64,000 nt of DNA from Omphiscola glabra (GCA_964017045.1 OZ024807.1:22362553-22426552); one strand, 5' to 3'; numbered from the stretch's first letter, positions 12,780-25,960 are shown. The notes: a model not told the origin generated them from the letters alone. A program made the numbers and translations.

Positions 12780-15235
12780 ATTAAATAAAATAGTCATATT
12801 GACGCAACGTAAGAGCACACTTGACTAAACGATTCGCTGCAAGTGCTGGCGTTCCTTTTACTACAAGTATGCTTATCACTGGTGTATGGTCGGTGACCAA
12901 AACAAAATGTCTTCCATACAGATATTTATGAAACATAGATAGTGCAAAAATAATGTACAGTACTTTCTTCTGAATCTTGCAATATTTGCGTTATGACGCT
13001 GAGAGAGTTTTTGAAATGTTAGAAATTGGGCGTTCACTGCAATCAGGATATATGTGGAAAATAACACTTCCTATGCCACCATTAGATGCCTTTGTCTAGA
13101 CCTGGATCATAGTAAGCTAGTATTGTATCAGAAGAGAACGATAGTTTAGACTGTTCTAGAGGTGATCGATCTGATATAAGAACTTGTTAAAATATAGTGT
13201 GTGACCAAGAAATTACCGTAGACTGGAAATGTATGTGGGTGATTGCATGGATATAACTGCATCTACTTTTCCTCCTTTTAATATGCCATTGTGTGGTAAT
13301 GTATGCCCTAAATATTCATTTGAATGCTGGTCAAAAATGAATTTTTCCATTTTGCACTTTAGTCCATTTTCATTCAATCTGGATGATAACTAGCGAATTT
13401 TGTTTACACGGTCTTTCTTATTCTTTCCGTTCATTATAATGTCATCAATGTACACTGGTACTCCAAGTACACTTTGCGTAAGTTTGTCCATGATTTCTGG
13501 GAAATAAACTGGTGCTGAGGTAATACAAATGGTTAACGTGATTGTATCAGTGCACCTATATTTGTTCATTATTCCAATTTCTCTTGAGTTTCTTTTGTCA
13601 TCTTGATCTGATTAAAGGCATCATCTTGGTCTATTTTTAAGAAGTAATGTCATCCTTCCAAATCTCTCATAATGTCTTCTTGTACTGGCATTGGGTACCT
13701 GAGTCTTTATAACTTTTGATTTACAGTTTTCGCATATTCACCACAGACCCAAATCGGTGTCTTTTTTCCTGAGATAGACTTCTTTCATCATGGAACTACA
13801 GAAGTGCCTCATTGATTGAACTTTATTTGTTTCGAGACCACTGAGGATGTTCAGCTTCATCTATTGCCAATTAAACATTTCTAGATTTTAATTATGCTGT
13901 GTGTGCCTTTGCCTTGAACTTATTCTCAAGCTCAAAATCTTTCAATAGTTCAAAACCGTATTGAAATATTTGAGGGAATTCATTGCATATTTGCTCACAA
14001 GATTTATTCAATGAGTTTTGATTGCTGAAGTGATTTACTTGTGTTTGAAAAGTGATGTCTGTTGAAATGTTGATGTTCTTTATTGCGACACTGCCCAACA
14101 CATTTAGGCTCTAATCTTTTGCTACCACGAATGACGGATTTGTAAATAATTCCCCTGCGTCAGCGTTTATCTCAACACATCTCAAAACATTATGTTGGTT
14201 AACATAAGCTGTTTCATACTTAACGGTTACTGGGCTGTGGCAGCTTTCGCCATAAGGCCTCGGACATAATTTTTTTTTTCTCAGCTCCTGTGTCAATTCA
14301 AATGTATATTTCTTTGCTTCTAAAATTAGTTCATGAATAATTGGTTGGACTGATTCAATCTGTTTTTGTCTCCTTATTCTTTGAAGGTAACTTGGTTTCT
14401 TTCTTGGATTATTCTCTTTCTTACTTAGGCATACTCTTTAAATAAGTCCTTTCTTATGGCAACTGCGGCATAATTATATTTCTATTGTTACAAACATTTA
14501 CCTTATGTCCGTTTCCTTCACATCTGAAACAAGTTCCAACAGAAAAAAAAAATATGTGTCTAAGATAATATTTAAAAAAAGTGTTCTGCTAACTGAAGTT
14601 TAATATTCCTTTTAGTATGAATTTATTGACAATAATTTTTTGTGGACAATTTTTGCACACTTAGCTGACTCTTCTCTTTGAACAGCTATTTCCATTGCTT
14701 TATTTAATATTAGTTCTAAGTCCTTCAATCGAAATATTATTTTTAATTCACTTTATTCGCTGGGTCTTTAATTGTACAAACCTCACACCTTGCTGCCTGT
14801 TGTCTTATTCGTGCTGCGAATTCCTTGTCTATCTTTGCTTTCTATTAGAATTTAACCAACATTTAAATCTCTCTCTGATAACAAATTTTGTTGGCTAAAA
14901 CTGTTTCATCCTTAACAAATTAACTTCTTCCATTGTTAATTGTTTGAAGCCTTGTGGTGTGTCTCTTCTTTTTTTTACCAGTGTTGATAACATTTGGTGG
15001 AGTTCCGGTGTTTGGTTAGCCAGGAAATTTGTGCTTTTTTTTTCTTTCGGTACATTGTTTGCCAACATAACATTCACATATCTAACATAATAGTTAGTGA
15101 GGCTGTCTTCGTTATTATTTAAACTTTCGAAATTTGACAAAACAGACGTATTCCATGTTGCTAAATTGAACAGTACTTCAATGTGCTTCATCAACATTTG
15201 GAATATGTCCATCTGGGTCAGAACTTACTCCTCTA
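12780..15235 (-). mobile_element. Decayed Ty3/Gypsy LTR retrotransposon gag-pol
   Basis: Minus-strand gag-pol broken by many frameshifts and stops. In coding order it shows a gag segment (14895-15212, with NYYVRYVNVMLANNVPKEKK), a CCHC zinc knuckle near 14490-14540 (CFRCEGNGHKVNVC, spacing CX2CX4HX4C), and a protease/linker region at 13890-14296 ending in a KAKAHTA block. RT follows with VYIDDIIM (YxDD-type catalytic box) near 13450, then a C-terminal EYLGH motif. RNase H at about 12800-13100 has GGIGSVIF, ERPISN and LVTDHTP, followed by ALAANRLVKCAL. Integrase and LTRs were not recognised. The order and motifs fit Ty3/Gypsy; the copy is dead. Confidence 0.82.
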
Positions 15236-16079
15236 TTATTTGTATATACTTTCAGTTACGTTAAGTCCGTGTACCAGTCTAATACTAGTCTATTGATTTC
15301 TTCGTAAAGTACTTACTGCATTCTGTAATGGATTGTGCTGAATTGTACTGGCACCAAAAGTGATTTAAGGATTTACCTTTTTTTTCTTCTTTGGTTTATG
15401 ACAGCATACCGGACTTCAACTGTCAGTCTCTTTAGGTTGCGCGTGACGCTGTCATCTCCAGTCTAACAGCTTTAGTCCGTGCTTTGTTTTCTTTTCACGG
15501 ACGAGTTCTGCCAAAATGTTTGGTTCAAAAATTGCTGAAACTTGTCATTCATGCATATCATCGGAAAGGTCTTTTTTTGGCACTCTTAACCGAGCACTCA
15601 CAGGGATCCTGAAAAACATCGATATTGCCGTAGCCTTTGTGGGATCCCCGCTGACCTTACTATCTCGCGTTCTGTTAATACGCGGAATAGATCTCATTTC
15701 ATTTGGGGAATGGCCAACGATTCGTAGCAAAATGTGCCATTTCAAAACCAAAATGAATAGTAATTAGTATTGGCTGATTGTTATTACTAATATGAGGGAG
15801 CACTTAGAACATTACTTTTTTTCTAGTTCTGCTGGAACTACAGTGAGATCTGTTCGGGTCGGAGCACTCTTGTATGTATATTGCAGAATTTGGACTATGC
15901 ATTTGTCTTGCAGCCTGATGAGGTTGGCAGTGATGTTCAACTTTTCTAAATATCCTGCATATATCCTGCCGTAAAATATGAGAGGCGAAATATAGTACTC
16001 TGTGCATTATAGATATTCGACATGTTAAAGAAATTAGCATTTACATTTATTTTTTTTAAAAATAGAACTTGAACACATA
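15236..16079. other. Non-coding span beside the Gypsy remnant
   Basis: Lies upstream (in minus-strand sense) of gag and may contain leader or LTR remains, but no TG...CA pair could be matched. Overlapping frames at 15516-15767 are open on both strands and show no recognisable domain. Confidence 0.4.
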
Positions 16080-16400
16080 AATTAGTTGCATTTGTTATCA
16101 AACATCTCATAACCCATTAAATAGTTTAATTTTTGTAGCAAACTGCTCACAACCCATTACCGGGCTGCATCCACCCGGGCTGCTGGTGGTGTGTTTGTTT
16201 GAGTGGGCTTTGGTTGGGATTGAACTCCAGACCATCAACTTGAGATTTGCTCAGTTTAGACCGCTCGGCCACCAAGCATCCATAACATTTGGTAGCAATC
16301 TGCTCAAAAACAAATTAATTAGTTGACTTTTGGTATCCAACTTCTCACAACCCAATAATTAGTAGACTTTTGTTATCAAACTATTTGCAATCCAAAAAAC
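16080..16400. repeat. Degenerate ~52-bp minisatellite interrupted by a SINE
   Basis: About five imperfect units related to ATTAGTTGACTTTTGTTATC and AAACTGCTCACAACCCA are spread on both sides of the SINE at 16160-16281. Confidence 0.65.
16160..16281 (-). mobile_element. tRNA-derived SINE
   Basis: On the minus strand the sequence begins GGATGCTTGGTGGCCGAGC and has a tRNA-like A box (TGGCCGAGCGG) and a B-box-like GAGTTCAATCCC about 40 bases later, followed by a non-tRNA body. A related copy lies at 50779-50855 on the other strand, sharing AAACTGAGCAAATCT and GATGGTCTGGAG, so it is a dispersed family rather than a tRNA gene. There is no foldable acceptor stem. Confidence 0.7.
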
Positions 16401-17528
16401 AAACAAATTTGGTCGTTAGAATATACTTTGACATTATCTTCCATCGAGTTTCATTTCTTTTCAACAGAATACACCGCTGTGAAAATAAAATGACCCCTCA
16501 GTGTATCAGATTATCATCTTATAAATCTTCAGATTTTTTATATCAATGTCAATATTTGCCAAAATATTAATATTTTTTCATTCTTAAACCGCCATACGAA
16601 TATCTCTGTTTGACTACTTTTTATATAGATCACAGTCACATATATACTGACAGAAGAAACAAGTTAAACATCAAATCAAACAATGATCTTTTGGGTATGT
16701 ATCAAACTGTTCTTTTCTAAAGTTTTTATGACTTAAATGCGTAAAACTGAACAATATATTTGAATCACAATATAACGCGTTTTTTTGAGACCCATGCAAT
16801 CAGATCATATCTATAGTAGAGTTTTAAAAGCGAGATTTCATAACACTATTTTTTCGAGTAGCTTTAAAAAAAATGTTTTTAAAAATTGTATTTTTGTTTG
16901 GGGTGGAATAACTTCTTTGGATTCTTGGTTGTCTAGAAAGGTATAATTTTTTTCTAGATACCATTTTCACTTATTTTTTGTTAAAAGAAAGAATAATAAA
17001 TGTAATACTATACAAACGAAATGCAAGACGCATTTCATAATGAAATGTGCAATATAGCAATTATATTCTAATTTTATTGAAAATTTACACAGAATCAATG
17101 TGAATAGTATTTATGTATTAGTGATGCCTATTTAAGAATACTGTTCAATTGTTTCTTGTAATAATGATGTTAATAACTTAAGAAAGTTTGCATCAAATAC
17201 TCCAATAAATTAATTATGTATGTATCGAATTCACTGGATCTGAAACAGTGGATGGATATGTACGTTTTTAACTGAATGGGTCTTATTGAGTGGATGTATT
17301 TGTCAAATTAAGCGTGTCGTATGCAGTGTATGTATATATCTAAATATATATATATACAAATATATATGGAGATTATAGTGTTTGTTTTGTTGATAAGAAT
17401 TGTCAGATACGCATCCGTTCAATATTTCAAATAATGCCTAATGTTTGATCTTAGAACCATATCATTATCGTTTTGTTGAGTGTATTCAGCATATACAAGA
17501 ACGTCTATAGCCATGGTAATCTAACAAT
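16401..17528. other. AT-rich span upstream of the lectin microsatellite
   Basis: No supported gene. A TATATAG at about 16623, then an ATG at 16683 (ATGATCTTTTGG followed by GTATGT), could be a promoter and tiny first exon for the lectin gene. The splice phase does not match the lectin exon, so this is not called. Confidence 0.4.
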
Positions 17529-17945
<417 letters not shown>

Positions 17946-18184
17946 GATGCATTGATCTATCATTTATATATATCTGTTTAGCTATCCATTTACCCATCCA
18001 GCCATTTATCCATCAATGTTTCCATACATGTCTGCATACATTTATCCGTTGTTATTTTTTTTGCTCTATCATTATTTTATAATAGGAAGATATTTACCTT
18101 CCCCTTTGCCTAATTTTAATTCAATAATGACTTAAAGAAAATGTTTTATTTTCATCGATGTTTTTTGTTGCTTCTTTTGTCAAG

Positions 18185-18621
18185 AATGCGAGAGTAACAG
18201 AGAAGTCCGACTTTTGTCGCATCGTTTTGCGTTTTCCTATGGAGGTCAAACCTTTTATATTTCCAATGATGCATTTGTCAACGACGAAGATGCTGAAAGC
18301 AAGTGCAGAGGAATCTGTGGAACCCTGGCAGTGATGAGCGACTTAACTGAATTAAACTATGTCATTGATATGGTAACGCGATCACCAGCTGCTTGTGTCC
18401 TTATTGCGGGGAAGTATAGGAGTCCAACGATGTCTTGGTTCATTGGTAATACGACTACACCGTATCCCGTCCCGAAGTGGGCTCCTGGTCGACCCGTACC
18501 CGCAGACATTGCGAGAGGTTACCACTGTTTATTTTTAGCAGATAGACAAAATGGAGCACGAGAGTGGCCTTGTTCAAACTGGGGTGTGAACTGCAGATAC
18601 TTGTGTGAGACAGAAAATTAA
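18185..18621 (+). CDS. C-type-lectin-like domain, terminal exon
   Basis: Open frame of 144 codons entered from a TTTTGTCAAG acceptor at 18183-18184 in phase 1, ending in TAA at 18619-18621. The order of elements is that of a CTLD: an AESKCRGICGTLAVMSD helix/strand segment, a TMSWFIGNTTTPYP strand segment, the YHCLFLAD strand, the EWPCSNW cysteine and a final CRYLCET. Cysteines pair as expected for the fold. The Ca2+/sugar-binding EPN or QPD motif is not present; the loop reads WAPGRPVP instead. Mannose or galactose binding by the canonical site is therefore unlikely, though other ligands are possible. No signal-peptide exon was found, so the gene is incomplete here. It would probably be a secreted or multi-domain lectin. 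Confidence 0.82.
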
Positions 18622-18664
18622 AAAAAAAATGTCATCTTTATAGACAGTACCTTTTTCATTTTAA

Positions 18665-18670
18665 AATAAA
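18665..18670 (+). promoter_or_regulatory. Polyadenylation signal of the lectin exon (AATAAA)
   Basis: AATAAA lies 44 bases after the lectin stop codon, a normal spacing for a short 3' UTR, supporting this as the last exon. Confidence 0.5.
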
Positions 18671-19439
18671 AGATATGGAAACAACAGTGAAATAGTTTTA
18701 TATTTTGCAAACTGCCATTAATTGAGAGAACGAGAAAAGTGAATAGAGGAGAATGTAGTTATTTATGTTTTTAAATCGTATATTAATTCATTAACAGCAA
18801 CACAAATAAATATTAATGTATTCACATTGTTTTCTTGTCTTTTTTTTTTAATTGAGTTCGCTTAAACATTTTTAAAACTGAATACCTAATATTAAGATGA
18901 TACATGTTGATTACAAATATAAAAATATTTTATTCAAGAAAATTCTCTAAAACATAGATAATAAATACATTTAGTCCGGTTAGTAATTGCATTAAACTTG
19001 ATTTTTTGAAATCATAAATGTCAGAATGACCTTGCAAACCATGACATTTCCAAGAAACCTATTACATCAGGCCAATTACCAGTACTGGGTTTTATGTTAA
19101 TGTTCAAATCAGATTGCCTCCATCAAATATAGAAGCAATATAACTAAAACATACAATTACTGTTTGTATTTGGACATACGTAGTCTTATATTCAGATCTG
19201 AAGTAAATGAATGTTTGTTAACAATTTAAGGAGACATAAATTGCATTCATTTTTGAAATGATTTATTAAGGATTTAACAAACCCCCCCAAAAAAACGTGC
19301 AAGCCTATATAAATCTAACTTCAAATTTTCTAACCATTATAAAGCTTGCGTTTTTTACCTAGGTTCTTCAAGTCTGTTGTTACTATTTAAAGTGTATAAA
19401 GTTTTTGACTCCCACAAAACTCACGTTTTGAGGCACTGT
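18671..19439. other. Non-coding span downstream of the lectin exon
   Basis: AT-rich DNA without supported genes, part of the lectin duplication unit. Confidence 0.55.
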
Positions 19440-19800
19440 CAGCACGTGCATACAGCCTGGCTACATTCCAGTTCAATAACACGGAAGAGCATAAAAATAT
19501 GCAAATGAGACATGAAGGCGGCCAACATCAACATCTCAAATTGCGAAGACCAGGCGGAGGATCGATCCACATGGCGGGGCATCGTGGAGGAAGAATCACT
19601 ACGTACCAAGGAGCTCTACAGGGCGGAAACAGCTGTAAAGAGAGCGCAGAGAAAGGCCACAAAACACTGCTCCACAGCATTCGTGTGTGGAACATGCAAA
19701 AGAGACTGCCACACGAGGATCGGTCTCACTAGCCACACCAAGAGCTGCAATCAGAAAAGATAAATCTATCGTCTCTCGTAGACGGAAAGATGCCATATTC
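19440..19800 (+). mobile_element. RTE-like LINE 3'-end fragment
   Basis: Plus-strand frame at about 19512-19763 reads as the C-terminal tail of an RTE-type endonuclease-RT protein: an AEDRSTWRGIV segment, a basic stretch and a terminal zinc finger CGTCKRDCHTRIGLTSH. The end ATCGTCTCTCGTAGACGG resembles the 3' end of the minus-strand copy at 60785-61765. Everything upstream of the tail is missing. Confidence 0.7.
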
Positions 19801-19857
19801 TTATTCACGATTGCAAAGCCTCCTCTAACTCAGCTCTCCACACATCATTTCAAGTAG

Positions 19858-20760
19858 GTAACTCAGACATACACTAGGAATCTTTGTTATTTTATGTCTC
19901 ACAACTTGTCTCTTGATAATCATACATCCCACATGTGTCGCTCTACATACACGGCCATCCGTCAGATCAGCTCAATCCGCCACTACCTCACAGCTGGTGC
20001 AACAAAAACCCTAGTCTATGCTCTTGTTCTCTCTCGTCTTGACTATTGAAACTCTCTTCTGTCAGGTTCACCAAAACACTTCTTAGAAAAACTACAAAAG
20101 GTTCACAACTCAGCTGCTAGGCTAGTTTTAAAGGCAAAAAAACGTTATCACGTCACACCACTACTTCATTCACTTAATTAGCTACCTGTACAAGCACGGA
20201 TTGACTATAAACTCTCTGTTCTCTGCCACAACTTTTTCTCGAATTCCTGCCCCTCCTATCTAACCGAACTTCTCTCTGTCTATTCACCCCTTCGACAGCT
20301 TCGCCCCTCCGCAGACACGCGTATCTTTTTGTCCCCAAGACTCTCACAGAAACATACGTTGAAAGATCTTTCTCTTACTTTGCCCCAAAACAATGTAAAT
20401 CTCTTCCACTACACAGCCGCATAATATAACAACTATCACAGCCTTCAAAGCTGCACTCAAAAGACATCTCTTTAAACTCTACTACCCCGACTGATTCCCC
20501 AGAGCTAACCGATAAACGATGCTGCTGGACGCCGTCCATGGCTTGTCATGTAAAAGTTCTGGTATGGATGAGGTGAATATGCATTAGTTTTTGTTTTGTC
20601 TCTATACATCTGTTTTTTATTACATATACGTATTTTATGTTATTGTCACGATTATGTCTCTTTTTCTAATTTTGTATGTACATCGCGTTGAGCCTAGCCC
20701 TAGGCTGGGGTACCGCGCTATATAAAACTACAAATAATAATACTACTAATAATAATATAA
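19858..20760 (+). mobile_element. CR1/L2-like LINE 3' fragment (second family)
   Basis: Frames with stops give the RT thumb and C-terminal region: IRQISSIRHYL, TKTLVYALVLSRLDY, LEKLQKVHNSAARLVLKAKK, ARIDYKLSVLCHNFF, RQLRPSADTRIF. The 3' end carries CCTAGCCCTAGGCTGGGGTA, GCGCTATATAA and an AATAATAATACTACT tail. Fragments of the same family lie at 22331, 37585-38945 and 57238-58215. Confidence 0.8.
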
Positions 20761-22330
20761 TACATACAATAGAATATACATATAAATATATATATATATA
20801 TATAAGCTAGATGTGTTTTGTCACTAGAAAGTTGAATTGTTAAGAATATTTTGCTGACCATTTGAACAAAGTTGTCACTTTCGAGGATAGCCAGTCATAT
20901 TAAACACTGAGACATGGCAACGTGCACAGAGATCATTGTTAGTTTGAGATACAACTAGTGATGTTTAAATAATACCTTTGTGTCTGTAACTAGCTAATAT
21001 ATTTCACATGAATATTTTTTTTTTCTCAATGTGACAAACATCTGAGGTGTTCTCACGTACATGTAAATGTGGGACCTTCTCCAAAGCAATACACTAAAGT
21101 ACCTATTATAATTTGAAAGGCTCTCCTGCCATAGAACTATAAATAAATATACATTTTATTGTAAATATTGTATTTTTGGGCTAACACAGAATTCACTAAT
21201 ATTCAATATGTCCACATCCAAAACCTTAGTTTAAAAACCAATATACATTTTTCCATAAATGTTTGAAAAAAAATAGTATCACCTCTGCAAAAGCTATGGC
21301 TGCTTAATAATTAAAATATAATGCCACCCAGCACCCATATGTACATTCTCATATTAATTAATGCACTAAAGCAAATGAAGTTTTCCTACTATGTAACTTT
21401 AAATACTTTTCTATTTTAGCCACCAGTGCAGAAAATAAGACAATCTTAAAATATAATTGCGTATTTCAATGTGGATAATAAACAATATATCAATATATAT
21501 ATATGTGTTTTATAAAATTAAATTAAAATATATATTGCAATTTTTTTTAAAAATTAAATCTTTCGAACTCACAAATGTGTATAAACTCAGTCCTTACTGA
21601 AAATTCCAAGTGTGGATTAACACTGAAGCGGTATATCCAAAGTTATGGAATAGTTACCTCCATCTTTGAAGAGTATTGAAAAGGACAGAAAATCATTTAG
21701 GAAACATTTAAAGACATTTGTGTTTAATAGATTTGATGAAACCAGAGCGCAGTGAGCATGCTAATGTAGGATGGATACTAGCGCCTTAGAAGTATTTAAC
21801 CAATCAAATAACACGTTTATGTATTTAAATAAGATTGAAACTCTGATAATGGAGAGACGCATGTACATGGAGCAATGGAACATTTCTGCAAAGATCATTC
21901 GTAGGTGTCACTCTTAAACATCTAATTTGTAGCTTTAACTCCTAGTTTGTGTCAGTGGGAGGTTTGATGAATTCATGTCAAGCAAGTTTTTTATAACGAA
22001 ACATCACAAAGGTTTTAAGGTTAAAATGGTAATAAATAGAATCGTTAAATAGCCTATTTATGAGCAGGTGACAGATGAAAGAAATATGTACCTTTAGCTC
22101 ATGTCAATATAACTCATCAATCGATTCCCCCAAATGCCTGCTTCCGATATATAGTTTTAAGAGACCAACTCTTCTCAAAAGATTTACAGATGCCTCAATA
22201 TTTAAAATTAAATGCAAGCTGTTGTCCTAACCCTTTTGAGACCTGCTTGCCCTCACTCTCTCCACCCCTACCCTGCTTAATATATCCAATCAAGCTGGGC
22301 CTTTCATTACTAACATTAACAGTGGAAACT
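20761..22330. other. Non-coding part of the lectin segmental duplication
   Basis: No gene. From about 21380 it is alignable by eye with 27490-28540 (shared TTTGTGTCAGTG, AATTCATGTCAAG and similar words), which identifies it as duplicated flanking DNA. Confidence 0.6.
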
Positions 22331-22400
22331 AACTGCGCTGGGGTACCAAGCTATAGAAAACTACCAATAATGATACTAATAATAAATAGTAGTAGTACTA
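22331..22400 (+). mobile_element. LINE tail remnant
   Basis: GCGCTGGGGTACCAAGCTAT and an AATGATACTAATAATAA tail match the 3' end of the second LINE family at 20700-20760. Only the tail is recognisable. Confidence 0.55.
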
Positions 22401-22759
22401 ATTTATCGTAACGTCACACTGGGGACCAATAAAAATAATATTTAACACTGTGGGCTCTAGTCAACAATGTATGTAACATTATCCTGGTGTCTTTAGTGGG
22501 CTGATACAATTTATTTGGTTACAATACTGCCTGGGATAGTTCCGTAACTGTATCGATTGATTTGTAAGATACTGGGGCGCCAGTGAGTAGATCTTTTATT
22601 TCAACATTGATCTTTAAAACCTTTATATTTTTGCACATAAAAATGCTCTTTCACACAAACTTTCACAATGCTCGTCATTTTCCTTAACATGTAATATTCA
22701 GACATAAGTTTAGAAATAATTATAATATGAATTGGATTGAGCCAAATGATTTAAAACTA

Positions 22760-22940
22760 GGCACATGTCTCACCAACGAGGCACATGTCTCAAAAAACGA
22801 GGCACATGCCCCACCAACGAGGCACATGTCTCACCAACGAGGCACATGTCTCACTAACGAGGCACATGTCTCACTAACGAGGCACATGCCTCACCAACGA
22901 GGCACTTGCCCCATCAACGAAGCACATGCTTCACCAACGA
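22760..22940. repeat. Minisatellite, 20-bp unit, 9 copies
   Basis: Units of the type GGCACATGTCTCACCAACGA repeated head to tail. It produces an open frame with THVSNEAH-like repeats on the plus strand, which is an artefact of a frame-neutral repeat. Confidence 0.93.
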
Positions 22941-23737
22941 AAAGTTCAGTGATGTTTAGTTAAGTTCAGTAAGTTTATGGATTAAGTGTAGCGTTAAGTA
23001 TTTAACAAATAAGTGACCTAAATAGACCAAAAGTGTTTAGCATTAACAGTGTGGACAGTAAATGAACGAAGTGATGCTCCTTCGCCTATCTCCTCCACCC
23101 TACACTTCTGCCAGTATCTTCAAGTCAGCTGATTTCCAGGTAAATACACTTTATAAAACTAGTTGGTTTTTTTACATTCTCTTGTAATATGTTTTTTTCT
23201 ACAATACGTGCCATCTATAAACACATTTTCATTATTCGAAAACACGTAACAAAAAAAATGGGTGACATTTTGGGGGCTGGAACGGATTAATATCATTTCT
23301 ATTAATTCCAATGGGTAAAACTGCTTTGAGTTACGAGCAACTTTACATACGAGCAATGTTACAGAACGAACTAAACTCGTATGTCGAGGTACCACTGTAT
23401 ATGCAATGTATTGTAAAGCCAAAAGCTTGTAGACTGGCCGAGGAACGTTTAAATAAGAAATACATACAATTGATCGCATTACCAAACTACACAACGTGCG
23501 TTAATTTAACAAAACCTGGTGCATTATCATTTTTTACAATTAACTTAGCAAATAAGTATTGATTTTACAGTGGGGTGACACACAAAGCGTATTTCTAAAT
23601 AACTACCACATTCTCAATTGTTTTAGATACTGTGTGTTTTTGTTTCAATTTTTTTCCCAGATTTATCTTGATGGCCTGACAAGTCTTGTCCATTAAAAAT
23701 TGGGCCAAAAACTTTGGGTTAACCATCATCTTTTAAA

Positions 23738-23784
<47 letters not shown>

Positions 23785-25640
23785 TTTTTAATGTTGTTTA
23801 TCCTTTCATATTTTTTATTAAAGCCATTAAATATTTGGTAAGTTTATTTCATAATATTATTTATCATAAATGTGTATCTTGTTTAAATTGTAATTTATAA
23901 ACTGCATGAACAGCTTTTTAAAATGTTTAACGTCATTCTTTCTTAAAGCAAGCTGCTTCAGTGGAATAATTCCTTAGACATCTGCGTAAATGTTCTATCC
24001 GAATTGTTCCCCCTGTTTTTTAAATACGATTTTCTGTGCAGCCAGGATTTTTTTTAGTCAATGAATGTTAAGTAGACATTTCAGTTGATTCACCATATAA
24101 TTAAATGAAACGAAAATTTATTAATTAAATACTACATAAATAGATTATATTAATTAAGCTAACAATTTATTTGCATCGGTAGATGGTGGGATTTTTTTTT
24201 TTTGGGGGGGAGGGATTAGTCATGTTTTTACAGATTAACACACCCTTCGCGAGAAAAATTATACTGAAATTGGCGGTTAAGAGCTGGAATACCATTGTAG
24301 TTGAGAGATGACAACAACTTGCCAGGATCACGTGTCAGCTGGAACAATGCTTTATCATTATTTCTGTGTGTCACAGTCTCTGGCCTAAATATAATTGAAT
24401 AAGTACCACAATGCATTATTTCATGAAGTATGTATGAGCTGTTCATGATTTTAAAGAGTATCTATGTTTTAAAATATCTGTAAAAATCTCAATTTTTGCA
24501 ATGAATATCTCGCAGTGGGTATTGCAAAAATAATAACATTGCTTAAAAAAAGTATAGAAGTTAATGAACGATTACATTTTTTTGTTGATGGTCAGAATCA
24601 AACATGAGTCGGTGATGGAAAAACTAAGAAAAGTGTACTATTTTTTACTTCCATGTGGATAGAGAAAATAAACAATATTTAACAAAATGTTCATATCCTT
24701 TAAAAAAAAAAAATACAACGGGTCTGTGACGAAATGAGACTGATCTTAAAAGTTCATTGTCCTCACAACGACCTACTTAGAATCCCACCCCCCAATCACT
24801 TTTTTTTTAAAGTCCAGGACGAGTTATTCCACTTGATTGTCTTCAACCCACATGGAACACTCACTAAACTAACGGATATTTTGACCAGCGAACTGAACTA
24901 CGCAGTAGAAACGAACAGCCCCCCCCCCCTCCCCTATACAGGATTGCCTCTGGTGAGCGATTATTGAGACACTATCAAGCATCGGAATATTAAGTTCATT
25001 GGATTCAGATACCACATGGTAGTAATTATCCAATAAGCATTTATGATATACTCCCTATAAAGGCCGTTTTAAAAGTTAGAAACATCCTCTTCAATATCGA
25101 CTTTTAAAAAAGCACAGTCAACTTAGAGTTGAAAAAAACTAAAAAACTTAGTGGTTTGAATGAACATTTCCCTGTCGTTTCTTTATTTGAATATTCGTAT
25201 TACCATGTACATAGTTGGTGAAATATTTAGTGTATTATCATTCTGATCAGAATGAATTTAGTTTATTCATTTTTAATTTATATTTTCTCATAACTCGACA
25301 CGCGCTTCCAACATAGGAAAATTGTCGACCATTTAAAGATTTAATTATCTAAACTTCATTCCATCGTAGGGATGGTAATATAGCCACTGGATAGTTGTTA
25401 TCCATTATGATAGCCATTATAGTTGTTTAGATATAGTATATTAATTCTTTTGCTACGTGTCGACTCTAACCACCCATGCTTGCGCCAGTTATGGTGAAGA
25501 CGAATAATGCTATCCAAAATGGATATTAACATCGTCAACCTTGTATCCCATTCAATGCCTCGATCTCAATTCGTTGTCTTTGGAAATTAATCTGTTAGCT
25601 CGAGCATATTAGAAAAAGTCGTTTCCTTTTATTTTATCAT
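22941..25640. other. Non-coding span
   Basis: AT-rich, no supported gene. Includes an (AT)n run with a short (AG)n tail at 23741-23785. Confidence 0.55.
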
Positions 25641-25960
25641 CATTCAGATATAGCCCGGTTACTAGATCGCCGTATTACCGCAGTACAGTCAACAGCACCT
25701 TAGCAGCTGGATTGAAGGATCTGTTTCTTGAGACCTGTGTCCACGAACCCCGCCCAGGAGCCCATCCGGGAGACCAATTCTTCGCCCGCTACGATAGGAC
25801 CGCGTGCTGATAGACTTTACTCCCAAAGAGAAGTCTTACATACTCCCAACACATCGTGCTGGAGAAGAGGTATCCCAGAAGGTACAGTTGTGACTGGTGT
25901 CATCCACTTTCGTGAACACCCTGAGCCTTGAAAAGCCAGGAGGTACATAAAATGAAAGGA
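25640..25960. other. GC-richer island of unknown identity
   Basis: Locally much less AT-rich than its surroundings, with short open frames on both strands and no domain I recognise. It directly precedes the second TATC array. A transposon fragment is the likeliest explanation. Confidence 0.35.

Noticed and set aside
15516..15767. Open frames on both strands near the Gypsy remnant
   Set aside because: No domain, and open on both strands, which suggests chance or non-coding transposon DNA.
16160..16281. tRNA gene
   Set aside because: A- and B-box-like motifs are present but no acceptor stem or plausible cloverleaf; a dispersed second copy identifies a SINE.
16683..16700. Possible first exon and TATA promoter for the lectin gene
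   Set aside because: The donor GTATGT after four codons would be phase 0, which does not fit the phase-1 lectin exon; no hydrophobic signal sequence.
22727..22963. Open frame with NEAHV/THMSHQRG-like repeats
   Set aside because: Produced by the 20-bp minisatellite; no start context, domain or splice signals.
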